A DNA stretch of 64,000 nt from Syngnathus acus (GCF_901709675.1 NC_051107.1:1543501-1607500); one strand, 5' to 3'; counted from the stretch's first letter, positions 37,061-51,299 are shown. The notes: generated by a model not told the origin, from the sequence alone. Numbers and translations: made by a program.

Positions 37061-37465
37061 GTCAAAAATAATCGATGAATCGACAAGTAATTGATTTTCA
37101 AATTAATTGACAGCTGTTTTAATAATCAACTAGTTTTTTAGAGCCATTTTTTTACCTCAGAATGGTTCAAATCTTTGAATGTCAGCTTCTCAACAGTAAT
37201 TATCCATTAATTTTGTAGTCATTCATGAAAATATTTTTTGTTTTTATCAAAACAGGACATTTGAAGACATCTACTTTTACTTCAGAAAAAAGTAACTGCA
37301 CCTTTAACTGTTAGTTATTTATCACTAAACAGTACACAATAAACAACAGTAAATGGGGAACATAGTTTTGTAATACACTTTCATGCAAAGTGAAATTTTA
37401 TCCGATTAATCGATGGACTAATCGACAGAATGATCGATTCTAAAAAATTTCGACAGTGACAGCCA
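37061..37465. mobile_element. ATCGATTAATCG-type nonautonomous element, copy 1
   Basis: Begins AGAGCTGTCAAAAATAATCG with several ATCGA/TAATCGA blocks. It ends ATTAATCGATGGACTAATCG, GATCGATTCTAAAAA and CGACAGTGACAGCC. The order matches the copy at 44938-45385. The family resembles common teleost hAT MITEs; ends are approximate. Confidence 0.65.
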
Positions 37466-37469
37466 TAGT

Positions 37470-40400
37470 CCCTCCTCACTGGTATGTCCCCGGCTGACCC
37501 AGATAAGCAGCCGTGTCGTATCCACTCTTGTACTCCTGTTGCCTGTTGACTCATGACACCGTGAAGAGCAGGAGGAGGAGGAGGCAGGCGTAGGAGCTTC
37601 ATCTCCGCTTGAGACCAAACACTCTGAGCTTGTTTTCATCTCTGCTTACCTTAGCAGAGCTTTGATCCAGGTATTTACGCTCTGTATTGCTGTATAGTTG
37701 ACGTCAATGGCACGTTTGCCGTAGCTCAGTTTAGATACTACAGATGCTCGTCGCCAACACCCTGACAGCGATACGACCCGGTTGACACGTGTGTCCCGAC
37801 GGGCCAAGGCACAGTGATGTCAATATTGCAACATATCATTTGCCAGTCCTGTATTTAGGGGCAAGTGTGTGAAACGTAATACAGTGAACCCCCAGTTTAA
37901 TGTGAAGCATACATTCCAGGCCCAGCCACCAAGGATGATAATACATTACATGGAGAGTCCATATTAAAGATTTTTTTTAGATGGTTTCACCGCCAGCTCT
38001 TTGTTTTCATGATTTTGTCAAACAAAAGTGTGAAAATGAAAGCTTAATGCTAACACAATGGGAAAAACCATTGTCAAGCTAATGGAAATTAGCATACCTT
38101 CAAACAACCACTACTTTACAGACCTTGGGTCCTCGTTTTTTTTACAATGTCTGTTTTTCTGAATTTTTGGGGTATCTGAAATTGCACCTAGTGACAAACT
38201 TTGTATAATAACTTGAATACTTTTATTCACATCAGTTATCCTGCGCAGATGCGAATTACTCAAGCCTGAGTTCGTTAGCTCATGAGCTAGCTGGTGGCTA
38301 GCACCTGTAGCCGTAGCGCGGGAAGCCCCGCAACCACTCGGTGAGATATTGAAGTGAAGGCATAAGATGCGAGACAAATTTTCAGGTTTAGTAGTGATAT
38401 TAGGTTGACACTTGAAATTTGGCAAAGCCAGAAACAAGAGTCAAGAATCATCCTATTTCCTGACATAGCGCACAGTCTAACAAAACATTTATTTCGACAC
38501 ACTCACTAGCAAATCGCTGTAGTTACTTTTCGTGAGAGTGCGAATGGGCCAAAATGAAGGCTTGACATTTGGCTGGCGGTGTGCTCTATTTTTTGCCTCC
38601 ATGCAAGAGCTCAGCGAGTCAGCGAGAACAAGTGAAGGAAAGCAAAATAAAAAAATTAATCGAATAAGACGAGCGGTAAATATGCAGAGTGGAACCGACA
38701 TTTGCCAGGGAAAATATGATAACGGCGTGCTCTGAGCAGATGGAGACGGAGTGCGAGTTCAGTGACATCATTGGACTTTGCATGTGTGTGTGTGTGTGTT
38801 GAATGTAGATGTGAGTTCAGTGGAGCGTGTACTGCAACCGGGAGGGGGTGAGGAGGGGGCGGGGGCGAGGCGGTGACGTTATTGTAATCTGGAATACTGA
38901 GAAGCCCAGCTGTGCAGAATCAGGGCATGGCTTATGTTACGTCACACACGGTCTCACACACACAGACACACACTGGCACTTGATGTCGTGAGTTCTGAAG
39001 AAACGCGATTGTCACGAGGGGGCAAAGTTCAGGAGGGCGAGCGCTCCTCTGTGTGTGGTACCTTTCATGACACACCCCTCAGGCTACCTACCACATATAA
39101 ACATTCATTACAAAAATATTATTAAACTGGTGGACAACATTTGCTATAAAATTGCTCAGAGTGGTTATGTCGTCAGATGATTGCAGTCACTTGAATTGCC
39201 AAGACCCCGTCAGCCGTGTCCGGGAGGCATCTACAAAAAACTTGAATTGGAATATGGGACGATACCTGGTAAAACTCAAGTACCAAGCCCACCCTTCACA
39301 GTTCTAACTGGGTTCTTAGTTGACCTCAGGGTAAATATATGGGAAATAAAAAAACTGAAGTCCAAGATGGACCTGGTTGGACGCTGCCTCTAATCTCAAG
39401 TGGCCCCGCTACCCAGTTAGGCTTCCCTCTCGGGCCCTCAGAACCTGCCTTGCATCCTGGGAAGGAACTTAATAAGGAGCATTTGGGAGCCCTCGTAAAA
39501 AATAACCAGCTCATGCTGTGGACTGTTTTTGAATGCATCTCGACCCAAGCGACTCATGGCACCGCAAAAAGAGCCGCGGGGGGAGCTAGTGCAGTGACCG
39601 TATTTGGCAATGACCCCGGGAAAAGGGACTAGCCCCCCCCCTCCCCTCCCCTCCCCTCTGTCCGCCTCCCATCTTCACTGGTTATTTTTGACCTTCTCCA
39701 TTTGTACCGGCCTTGATAAACATCAAAAACCTTTTTAGAAGCCTTGTAGAAATGACTTTTATGGGCCGAACTAGCCGATGTCGCTGTGTTTGGTACGGAG
39801 ACGGATCCCATGTGGTAAAGCCATTGGACGACATTAGAGTATATTGCGCAATCAGCATAATGAGCATAAATAGATGAAATACTGTATGCAGTTGTAGTAT
39901 TTCATCGAGGTAATAAATCAAATCTTTTTAGCATTTCAGACCAATACACTAAATTGCTTTACCTGGTTAAACGAAGAATAAATTAAGTGATCATGACGAT
40001 ACTCTCTTGGGTAAATCGTGGCCCAACCAGAAAATGTTGCAATTGTTTTGGGTATACCGGCCATAGTGTTAGTTTGCAATCAATTCAGCTGTCTGTCGGC
40101 TGGAGTCTGGGTCTTGTCTGTGTGTGGTCTAAGTGCTGAATCGGCAACCTAATGGACCTAAGTGAACATAAGTGCTTGGCGGGGTGCCTCCCTGTATGCT
40201 AGGTTTGACTTGCTAGCTTTGTTAGCTAACCTTGAACTGTGAGTCATCTCCACTCGAAACGTAAAGCACCATTCGACCGTTCCCCCGGTGCGGCCGCGTC
40301 ACTGTTTCCCGTGCATTATCGCCACTTCCTGTCGTTGGTGAAACCGGCTATAGACGTAGAGGTCGTTAGCACATCGACTCTCAAGTGTCGCACCCTCAAC

Positions 40401-41590
40401 TTCCTGTCACTGACTACCTCCCGTCAAAAACAAGAGAAGCGGCTTCATGATGACCTCTCGCAGTCACGATCGAAACACACTACTAAAATATTATTTTCAG
40501 ACTGACACATTCTACCCGATTTGTAGGCCAACCCGACCGCATTTGCGTCAACGTATGGCGTAATTAGCGTCCTGAGTTATTTATAGCCGGCTGCGGAATT
40601 GCTGGGCGGGCCTCAGGCCTGATTAAGCCACACGCCAATCAAATATTTATGGCTTCCTGCAGGAGAGGAGCTTGTCCTCTTTTGTACGCTGCACCATGGA
40701 AACACAACAGGAAGCGGCAAAGCCCCGTTGAGAGGAAGTATTCCCTACGAGGGAATCAGCTGCGCTGTCATCAACTAACAACGCGGCACGCTAATCGAAA
40801 CTTTTACTACAAGATGTTTCTCCTCTGGTTTTCAAAGAAAACTCAAGGATAAAAATGAGATTACTCCCAGGTGGGGAAATCAAGTACATTTAATTTATTC
40901 ACTCCTTTTAAATGCTAATAAACAGACTTGATGAGTTTGCAAAGGTCTTGAAAATGTCAATTTCGAACCTTTTAATTGTTGGGAAGTCCTCGGGAGACCA
41001 AACAAGTACGTCCGGGATGAATGAAAGCATTGTTGTATCTTAACGAGACAATTGCCTGCCAATCAGGCTTCAATATGTAAAACAAAATGGAAGTGCCGTA
41101 CAAGGGGACATTTCTCGCCAAAATGAAAACTTTGGTTATTTAATTTGTTTGAATTTGTTTTGTGTATAAATGTATTTGCAAAGAGAGATTCTACAAAATT
41201 CTCCTTCCAATGTAATCAACATCTAGTATGGAATAAACACAGCTTCCCCAAAGGCTTCCATTTCCAAAGTTGTGCGAGTGCAGTGACATCACACAAGTCC
41301 CACGTGTACGTTTGTATATTTGTGCGTGTCTGTTTTTATCACATCCTCTCCCTCCTTTTCTCACTTTCCATTCGCACATTTTGACTCTGCCAGCAACGCC
41401 TTCAATCGCCACAGTTGCACTAAAGAGCACATCTGTTTACTTAGAGACTGGTCGGTCCCAGCGGGGCCTCGTGGCGCTCGGCCAGCACGCGCTATGTGCG
41501 TGCGTGCGTGTGTGCGACGTGTGTTTGCAGTTGAGTCGTCACGTTTTCGTTTTGAGACTGAGATGGTGCACAGATGAACGCAGCCGGAAA
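37470..41590. other. Intergenic, no gene recognised
   Basis: Contains a GAG/AGG triplet stretch (37567-37582), a short TG tract at 38784-38800 and a CT/CCCCT-rich run at 39632-39660. Frames up to 97 codons (39339-39632) show no domain. Confidence 0.5.
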
Positions 41591-41632
41591 AAATATATAT
41601 ATATATATACGTACTATATATATATATATATA
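41590..41632. repeat. (AT)n palindromic microsatellite
   Basis: Two AT tracts separated by ACGTACT. It can fold on itself. Confidence 0.9.
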
Positions 41633-41741
41633 TTAGGGTTGGTGTGTGTTTGTGTGTTTTTGTGTTAGCATTGTTGTGTTAGCATTGTTTATTTAAATAG
41701 AACAAACTATTGCTTTGATTACATGCTTTATTTTTATATTA

Positions 41742-42235
41742 CCGTTTTTTTCCATGTATAATGCGCAAAATTTAACAAATTTATTGTCCTAAAATCTGGG
41801 GTGCGCATTATACATGGGTACAATTTTTTTTATTTTTTTTTTTAATCCGGATATCATACGGAGGCCGCCATTACAGATGCGCTTTCTTCTCTGCTGTTCA
41901 CTTCAAACACGCTCCATACGAACACAATGCTCTCGTATCAGACGCTTGCTCGATCACCTGCTCGCTTGCTGTCACAATGTACCCTGCACAAATCCGAAAC
42001 ATTTCTTCGCTATTGAGTTTGCTAGCGCATGCGCAGTGATACTGACCGGCAGAATAACATCCGGTTGTTCCCAAAGATGATCTTTTTTCTGAAATAATTT
42101 TACGTTTACGGACTTAAGTAGGAGTCAAAATTTGGGTGCGTATTATAGATGGGTACAGGCTTTTTTCCAGCATCAACATGCCATTTTTAGGGTGCGTATT
42201 ATACATGGGGGCGCATTATACATGGAAAAAAACGG
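41742..42235. mobile_element. MITE with 25-bp perfect terminal inverted repeats and TA duplication
   Basis: Both ends read CCGTTTTTTTCCATGTATAA plus five more matching bases inward. TA flanks at 41740-41741 and 42236-42237. Subterminal GTGCG(C/T)ATTATACATGGG motifs are repeated. The middle (41850-42080) is less A/T-rich and carries an 88-codon frame with no domain. Confidence 0.88.
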
Positions 42236-42239
42236 TATG

Positions 42240-44930
42240 TTTGATTTATTTATATATATTTTATATTTTTATTTTATTTCTACACACAAACACAAACTAT
42301 ATTGAGTGAGAGTGGGTGTGGGTCCCTCCCTCCAAGGACAAACTTAATATTTGCCGCAGCGTGAAGCAGAGAAAGCTGCAGAATTTGTCAAAAGGTTTGA
42401 AATTGCAATTACACAAGAAATAGCAGCAAGAGTAAGACGTGTCCTTCGGTCACTAATATGCTCCAGTTTGTTTTTAGAGGACATATTTTATCTTGTCATT
42501 TCCATTGTAATGTAGTTCTAGCTTGTGGGGAAAAAAAATGCTATTTTCGTGTCCTTGGTTTGCTGGAATAAAAGACACGCTCACAATGACAAATTTATGT
42601 ACTACGTATTTACAGAAGCTCTTTGCTTTGAAATGGGATGTCTATTATTATTCTTTTACTCAACCTGTTTCTGTAAAGTGAATTCAAAGTTTTGCTAACC
42701 CAATGTGCATTGCCTGAAAATTCAGTCTGCTGGCGTCACGGAGTACCTCGTGGTTTGCTGCGAGTACACGCATACCACACTGAGAATGCCAAAAGAGTGT
42801 GTAGGCAGGCTTTTATTATTATTATTTTTAATTTAACCCAACAGCTAGCGTGTGTACAGAGTCTTCGCGCTGATTCATTTACAGGGAGTATCAACACGAG
42901 TCAAATCAGATGAAAAATATCTTGACTCTTATTTGCATAATCTCATTTCCACCCATCACAAAATCACATTAACTTTATCAAGCCACTTGTATATCATTTG
43001 CATCCCCTGTTCAATTTTTACCCCTTGAGTGCTAGTTAATCGTCAATCAATAACCACCCTAAGACCTTACAAGCTCTTCTCCGTCAAATTAAACGTGTCA
43101 TAAAGATGCTAACACACTCAAGGAGCGCTATTTGCTCGACCAGATACCTCATATGCAAACACACATTCAGAAATTAGCATTTTTAAAGTGGAAATTGAGA
43201 GAAAAAATGTCCCATGGGAGCTGGGTACATATTTTCAGCCCAGTGTGTTGCTGTGTGTTCTTTTTCTGTCCAGCCCCAAGGCTCCATGAATGTCCTGACT
43301 TCTGTTTCTTCAGATCGCCTCGCAGCCCAATTAGATGCTCACTCACAGAAGCACACACACGCACGGTTACAGCATTTACCACACAATGTTAACCCGCTTC
43401 GCCATTCATTGTTCTACATGAATAAGTCGGCCATTACCGACGCATCTCGTGAAGCCTTCCGAGAGGCGAGTTGCTCATCGCCTTGGAAACGGCAGGCTGG
43501 GCAGCCGAGGGAACGCTGTTCTCCGGAGGAATGATGTTATCGCTGTGCCCGGGTCAGCTGAGGACAGACCCCTGCAGGCCTCCCGTGTGCTCACTCCTCA
43601 TAGGACAGGAATGTGCAATTCAGCGGCGATGCGGGATGGAATTCATGGGATGCAAGCAGATCGGGTTGCGTAATCTCACTATAATCTTGTGTGCTACCTA
43701 TAAAGAAATATGATTACGGTGCGTGTGGTAGTAATATTGCCCTGTCGCTATGTCATTCTATTTACATTTCATCGCAATAAATGCTATTCACCGCCAAGGA
43801 CGTTTATAGTCGTCAACTGGAATCCAATCGTTTACCGCCACCAACAAATATATTCGCAAAGTGTATTTTCCAACGGCATGGAAGAGGGTCTCGTGTATGT
43901 TTCTGTCAAATCCATGTTTATAAACCACTGTTATGACTGATAGATCCCCGTAGATGGCGCTATTGCGTCGCTTTGGATTTGAGATCAGCGTATAGTGAAT
44001 TTCGGCTCGCCACGTCTATTCTGGAGAGAATAAGTAACATGATGGAAGTCGGACACGTTTAGGAACGTCGCAGACAAACGGGGTATGTACACATCTGGTG
44101 TGAACGGAGAATGGGTTGGTCGTAAGAATTGTGTTGTGATCATTAGAAAAGATCACACAGTTGGTTGTAAATTAATTTTACCATCAAAAACCTTTTTCTC
44201 AGTCTTATGTCAATTTGTAAGAAAAAAAATGCATAGAAGCAATAGTTGTTTTTCTTTCCCTACAATAATGCTGTTTTTCTCTACTCATTGGTCAGAAGTT
44301 GTTTTTGATTGCCGTACTGCTGATTATTGAAAAATAGGAAAGGCTAGAACACAGCAGGCAACCTTTGCACAAACACAAATAATTATGTTGCTGTTTTTCC
44401 CTCCTCTTCAATCTTCCACAAACTCTCTCACTTGTTCCCCTTATTGATTTTAATGGCTTGACGCACAACTGAACTTTGACCACAAATATTTTCGCTAGGC
44501 CATGATTTAAAATCGATAAGGTTTTCGACACTGACGACGGCTGCAATGCGCTCAGTTATTTATAAAGTACTTTTGTGCTGAAGTCTTCCCCTATCTCCTT
44601 TCCACCATGTGACACACTCTTGATTAACACATACAGTATGACCAGGTTTGTGTTGGACTAGAAATAGTGAATGATGCACTTCCCTTCGTCTCCGCGCACT
44701 TGCTGTTTTGTTGCCATGGCGGTCAATAAGTGAAATAAAAGGACACTCTACTGGTTAGAACTGTCTTGTGTGCCGAGGTGGTTGGAGAAGCCAAAAATTG
44801 TTCTTAAGTATGACTTCTGAGACTTGAAAATAATATCACTGAAAGTGAAAGTAAAAAGTAAAAAAATACTACCCTATAGTTTTGGACTTTATGTAGGTAG
44901 AAATAGAATGTAAAGAATGATGAATAGAAT
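42240..44930. other. Intergenic, no gene recognised
   Basis: Includes a pair of ATTTGCAT octamers at 42931-42938 and 42996-43003 in an A/T-rich, conserved-element-like segment (42915-43090). Frames at 43214-43534 and 43449-43713 overlap with no domain. Confidence 0.5.
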
Positions 44931-44937
44931 AAAAGAA

Positions 44938-45385
44938 TCAGAATCGATTAATCGACAACAAATCGATTAGCAAATTAATCTTGTATTTAAATAATTGAGT
45001 AATCGTTTAAAGACATTTAAATTGTTCAAATCTTCTGATTTCAGGCTCGCTAACATAATTATTCCCCGATTTTTCTAGTCCTTCATGACAGCAGACTGAT
45101 TTTTATTTTCGGTTTAATCCAAATCAGTAATTTGCAAACATCTGCTTTTACTTTAGAAAACAATAACTATCAATCCTTCTTGTGTGATGTTGCTTAATAG
45201 TTGTTTAGTTATTTCAATCACTAAACAATACAAAATAAACAAAATAATTTTTTGAATAAATAGCAATAACGGGGAATTTTTTGAAAATAATTTGTAATGC
45301 AAATAAAATTGCATCCGATTAATCGATCAAATAATTGGTAGAATAATCGATTCTAAAAATATTTCATAGCGACAAACCGATTTTG
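44938..45385. mobile_element. ATCGATTAATCG-type nonautonomous element, copy 2
   Basis: GAATCGATTAATCGACAACA at the left, then CATCCGATTAATCGATCAAA and AATCGATTCTAAAAATATTT at the right. The middle matches copy 1 (ATCTGCTTTTACTTTAGAAAA; ACTAAACAATACAAAATAAAC, each by eye). Confidence 0.65.
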
Positions 45386-45389
45386 CAAA

Positions 45390-47325
45390 ATAATCTAATT
45401 GCATTTTTTTCCCACCTCAATATTGTGAATCCCATTTAATATGCAATTATTTGTTCAAGATGCTCTTCCCATATATTTTTTTTATCCATTTCAGTTCAAT
45501 TGCATCCTACTACATTGCAATGTCAATTTAAATTTGATTAATCGTTCAGTCCTAGTTACTACCCGCTCGCTCCAATGTGGTACCTTGCGACATAAGAGAG
45601 CATCCGTTCTAGGTTTGATACGATCAGTTAAGCCACACGTTGGCTCGTCAGCTGTTTTAACCTCCTGAGAATAAAATAGGTCACTGTTTTGAGATATTCG
45701 CCAATCACATCAGGCTGGATTACCACATTCGCCAAAGCCCGTGGGGATATGTGTACTATTAGATATTGAAAATTAACTGGCGGATTTGGTTACAATCTCC
45801 TCTTGCTTTTTTGGTGAGAGCAGCGTTCAGCGCCCCCGCTGTGGTTTATCGAGGTGGGAGTCGGGGGGGGGGGGGGGGGGGGGGGGGTTGTGATGTTTCA
45901 CAGGCACTCGATTGTCAAAACTTTCACTCTGATGGTAATAAAATGATACTGGCCAACTCAAGTGCGTCATGTGGTTCAAAACGTGGATTTCCTGCAAATT
46001 ATCACATGCTAATTTATGTCTGCTACAATTGGAAAAAAAAATTTCTGTGTTTCTAAAAATGGTATCTGCTATCTTAAGTCCCGCTGACCCACTACATGTT
46101 GATCCGGGAAATGTTGCATTCCAATTTCATTTTACAAAATCGAATGTAACATACGTATCCTATATCTATGCTAGCCTAACCTTGTCATGGGTTGTGCTTG
46201 CTTACATACAATCCACTCAGCCCATGTCTACGGACTATTCATGTCGCAAACAATGAGTCATCAATCACTATCAGCAATCAGAGATCCAATCAAAAGAACC
46301 TTGCCAGGGTTCCGTCTGCACCGACTGATAGAAACATTTTTCATTTTACTGTATCCACCTGTCTGAAGACGTCAGTTTTTCAATCTGTACAGATGGAAAG
46401 GAACAATTCAAAGACGTGACCTTGGTTGGTAAAAGTTGTGGGGAGGAGGGGGCGGGGGGTCCTTTTAGCATGCAACATTATTCTGCGGTAATCTCATCAT
46501 GCGATCGAGTGGCTCGACAACATTCTCAAAACCGCACAGAATGTGCAAAAGCAAGGTGTCAACTGGAGGAGAGTGAGAATTATCGGTGGCGCAGTCAGCC
46601 TTGGACAAAAGGCCTGTTTTTTTTGTTGTTGTTTTTTTTTTAATTGAAAAAACTTTCTGCTGCCTGTGTTTCGGTCTGATTTGTGAACATATCACATGAA
46701 TTATCATTTAAGATCCTCATGTGTCATGTTATCACTCTTGTTTTGGTTTTGAATGGGAAGTTCTGCTCAGAGCAGGGGCTGCCCTATTTTAGTGGGATAA
46801 GGGATGCGGGCCACCCCAAAATTATTTTAAAAAACAGTGTTTGTCTCCTGACCTTTAAAAGATAGTTAAATATAACTACACACACACAAAAGGATAAAAT
46901 AAGTAATAAAAATTGCTTGATGGATTGGCCTCAGGTGAAAAAGTCTAGACACCCCTGCTTTAGAATTTCGCGTAGGGGTTGGCTTTTAGTGGGCGTGGCT
47001 CCACTTTTGACCCTTCCTCGTTCAAGTTTGTCAATGAGTGCCGGTGGAATAAAAGAGGAGGGTATTCCTAAACTAGCTGGCTTCTATGGCGCTAAACACA
47101 TATTCTCACAGTCCATCAGGTGTGTGACTAAGCGTGCCGTTGTCAGCGTGATGGAGGATGAGACTCGATAGTGCCGCCGCCCACACAAACACACACACAG
47201 AGGCCTCCCTGTTCCCCATCTGTCACCCGCTACTCAGCAGACCGCAGTGTCACCTGTCAAAAGTGCTGCTCATTGATTGCTACTGCAAGGTGGGCCTTGT
47301 CGCTATTAGATTTCACACAACTGTT
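45390..47325. other. Intergenic, no gene recognised
   Basis: Holds a 25-base G-run at 45863-45887 and a fragment of the family that ends AGACACCCCTGC near 46957. No gene evidence. Confidence 0.55.
45863..45887. repeat. Poly-G run (25 G)
   Basis: Longest G homopolymer in the window; assembly length uncertain. Confidence 0.9.
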
Positions 47326-47330
47326 TTGTG

Positions 47331-47444
<114 letters not shown>

Positions 47445-49237
47445 AGCCATGGCAGCTGTTTGGACACAGCTGACTTTAAAGATCTCATCATGGAGAGTTA
47501 ACAATCGCTTGTTGGATAATCGGCCTGGTTCATTATCGGCGAGTGAAAGCTAAGCTAACACTTTTTGTTTTCAATAGAGGTTCATTTAAAGTTGAATCAA
47601 AATTGGACCGCAAATCTCTCGGGAAAATGTCGGAAAGGAATCTAACAGTTAGCAGTCCCCATGTAGAACGAGAAGCCAGATAGCGTCATGATAGCGTCTT
47701 TTCCGCTCCGATCTTTTTTTAAAGCATCCCAAAAATCCAGGACTGATGAGATCAATAACTCACCAATTGGGAACTGTCGAGTCTCGCTAATTAAATCCCA
47801 GAACCACATTGATGAATGCGACTTGACACGGGGTTGTAAAACCCGAGGCCGTCCTTCCTTTACCGCAAAGTACCGACTTGTTGACACGTCGGTATTGGTT
47901 TATTAGAACACCTCCATGTTTGTTTGTGTCCGGGAACGGGATCAAGTTCTTCGAGAATGGCTTGACGACAGGAGAAAAAAGAAGGAGGAGGAAAAGGAGA
48001 CGGCCAAGCCGTGAGCAGTCTCCATGTCTCAGCGCTTCCTCGGGTTACTCACCGGTCTCATCCATTATTAGTGGACCTCATCCATAATGGATGTCGCCGG
48101 TACAAAGCCACCGAATGACGCTCCAGGCTCGCGCCGGACGGGAGCGTCGCAAGGTTGTGACCTACATAAAGAAGGAAAATTGGAGATGGCTCAACAGGAG
48201 GGTGAAAAAAAAAATCATCACATTTATTATTCTAACTTCCTGGAATAATTTACTACCTTACAAAACAAGGTCTTGAACTGGCTGTTTTCCGTCTCGCTGC
48301 GCATCCAACGTGAATATCAAGATAACAAGCTTCGTGATGATTTGCAGACTTGTGTGCTGTACTCCCCTTCGATTCTTTTTGCCTTTTTTAGCAAGATGCT
48401 AGCGCTCTGGAGAATGTATTGTCGCTCGCACCCTACCGTTTGTGTTTGACACTCGACCGTTTGACACGGGGAAGTAAAACAGAAAATTCAGGCCCCGAGC
48501 CAATCGCCAATCTTGGCCAGGCAGACCTTGCAGACCAAGGCTCTGACATTTTCATCGTGCCATCCAAGTGAGACACGTGTCACCGAGGATAAACTTGCCA
48601 GATAGATAGGTTGTAAATCCTTGACTCCGGTTCAGTTTTTTTAGAGGCGAGGTCTCTGGCGTGAGCTCACACTTGCCATGACTTATTTGGACTCCTCTGG
48701 GTGATTCTGAAACTGGGCTAGCCGAAAAGTAGGCTAGCCGTTAAACTGGGCTACGGATGAGAATCACGCGGTCTGCTCTCTGTGGATTTAGGCACCATGT
48801 GTCACATGACCTGCAAACCAGTCGGAAAACTCAAGTGCATGTCACGTGACACACTAAAAGGGCGGAAAGTTTCCATAAACCATCTCGGTTAGAAAATAGA
48901 TGACAGCGGAGGAAAATTGCATGTTAAAAGTCAAGGGTTGAGTGCGTTTGAAAGAACTTCCCACTGTCCTTTTTTTTTTTTTTTTTTTTTTTTTACACTA
49001 TATGGACAAAAGTATTGGGACGCATGCCCACAACACTGCAATCGTAAAACTTTGAAGCTACTTTTCCAAAACCTCACTAGATAACAAATTCAGATTCAAA
49101 ATGGCCGCCAAGTCCTCTCGCCAAATGAAGACTATTTTTTTCATTTACGACAGACTACTGTGAAGTTAGAAGCACATCCTGCTGTTTTTGATCCAGCTAA
49201 GAGTTTCCCCTCTGACTGACCAAAGAGATAATTGACA

Positions 49238-49270
<33 letters not shown>

Positions 49271-51080
49271 TCAGGTCATTACATTACCGCTAAGCGTCTC
49301 CATAAGCATCTCCATAAACCCATGCAAGCATATCTGACATATCCATCTGCTACACCAGGATCATGCCGAATTCCCCATCCCCCACCCCCGCTCCCCCCAT
49401 CTTTCCCTCTCTAAATCGGGGTTAGGGGTGTGTCAGTGCTAGTGGTGATGGAACATTGTGTAATGACGGGGTTGTTCCTAATGTTTTTCGCCCACATGGA
49501 TGTGACTTTTATTGGGCCTGAATGAAATAAGTGAATGCTTTAAGGATGATTAGTTCTTGATGGATTGTGTCTGATGCCGCCCACTTAAGTTCTGTTCTCT
49601 ACTATCGGTACATTGTGATTGACATTAGAACCGGTTTATGTGAAATGTGTTCTCCAGTCCAAGCGCTGTGGAGCCACAATAAACATGTCAACTCGTTTGA
49701 ACAGCTTGCCGCTTAATTGCAACATCAATTGGTGGCGCTTTTTTATTATGCTAGGTTTATGCTAGGTTTTATTATGCTATATTTCAGCAGCTTTGCTTGG
49801 ACTGCGACGAATCTAAGAGATGAAAATAATCTTAATTCAAATTTCCCATTGTCCATTCATGAGGCTATTACCTCAAGGAGGAGGTTGAGGTGTTTATTTG
49901 TGTTCGACCCCAAAGCAACATATTGCTTTTTCCTCGCAGTGCCCTCTCGTCTCCCAGGGGGAAAGCCCCCCCATGAGAACGAGAAGAAATGGGGTGTAAA
50001 GGGCGCCGAGTTCCCATTGGATCTGCCCCCGTCTTTGCCATCTGTGCCCAATCCAGGCAAAACTCGGCTACACCGAGGAGGAAAAACTCAATTCTCTCTT
50101 GCTTTCCAAATGTTCTCATTAATTTGACATTAATTGATCCTCAGTCTGTACCAGCTAACACAATACTTCTTAATTGCCTCCAATTTAACCAAAGTCCCCT
50201 TAGCCAGAGGCGTCAGTTCCTCTCTGGTCTCATTTATCCTTGCTCCCAACACCTTCCACTGTCCTTAAGCACCACTTGATATTTTGATCGTGTACGTTTC
50301 CTGTTATGTTTTTCACTTTAGCTTCTCCACGGGTTCAAATGCAGGATCTCAGGTGATGTCTGAGACGTGTTTTGCCGTATCAAGTCTATTTAGGCGCCTC
50401 GGATTGTTGCCGCCTTGTCAAACCTTCACTGCTGCCTGCTGTGCTGTAAATATGCAGGCTATTGACGGAAAACAGAAGGCAACATGTCCGCAACCAAAAG
50501 CGTGCCAACACCCTTCTATGGTACTTCTGTGCCCCCACACACACACTAACACACTTTTACAGACCCTATATAGTCTCTCACTCACACATGCACTTATTAG
50601 GCTGGGTGGGTCACTTTCTCCTTGCACTTGTAGTGACTTATTGTGTGCAAGTGGAAACTTGGCCAGATTGTTTTAGTTGCTGCCGTTAGGCTGCACAGCC
50701 CTGAACAAAATTGAATTACTGGGTTAGAAAACTGCAACGAAATTATACCGAATTGAATTTCTCATAGCTGAGCGAACACATCTGGAAAATTTGGAGAGTG
50801 GTTGAGATACATGGTTGCATAATGTCAACAGATACTAATGTATTTTTTAAACTTACTTTTATGTCGACAAATGGGTAAAGATGATAAGGTTGGGACAGAT
50901 TACAGAAAATAGTTGTGATTATGGCAATAAATATTTTCATACGCTGCTATAATCCGAGCCACACTATTGTCACTTGTTGCTAGGCAGAATTTGTGGATTG
51001 CAGATGATTACAATAATACAATGACCGTGCAACATTTGTAACTCAAATCATCTTTCTCCGTTGAAATTAATCTAAATATG
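47445..51080. other. Intergenic, no gene recognised
   Basis: Contains a T-run (48970-48994) abutting a repeat end, ACACTATATGGACAAAAGTA (48996-49015), that is a common teleost transposon terminus. A (CA)n is at 49236-49270. The 136-codon frame at 49717-50127 has no domain. Confidence 0.5.
49236..49270. repeat. (CA)n microsatellite
   Basis: Short CA tract with one TACA interruption at its start. Confidence 0.9.
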
Positions 51081-51292
51081 TTCAATTCATTCTGGCCTGA
51101 CAAAAAAAAGTATTTAATATATTACAAAAACACTTTAATGACCCAAATGCATAGAATGTAATTAAACGGTTGTCACATTTTTTTTTTGTTCAAATCCATT
51201 CTGGCCTCACACAAAAAATTATTTAATATATTACAAAAACACTTCAATGACCCAAATGCATAGAATGTAATTGAATGATTATCACATATTCT
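51081..51292. repeat. 108-bp tandem duplication
   Basis: TTCAATTCATTCTGGCC at 51081 recurs as TTCAAATCCATTCTGGCC at 51189. TATTTAATATATTACAAAAA and AATGACCCAAATGCATAGAA are in both copies at the same spacing. Confidence 0.9.
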
Positions 51293-51299
51293 TTTTTAT

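Noticed and set aside
49717-50127. 136-codon plus-strand frame
   Set aside because: Overlapping frames on the other strand are equally long and nothing is recognised.
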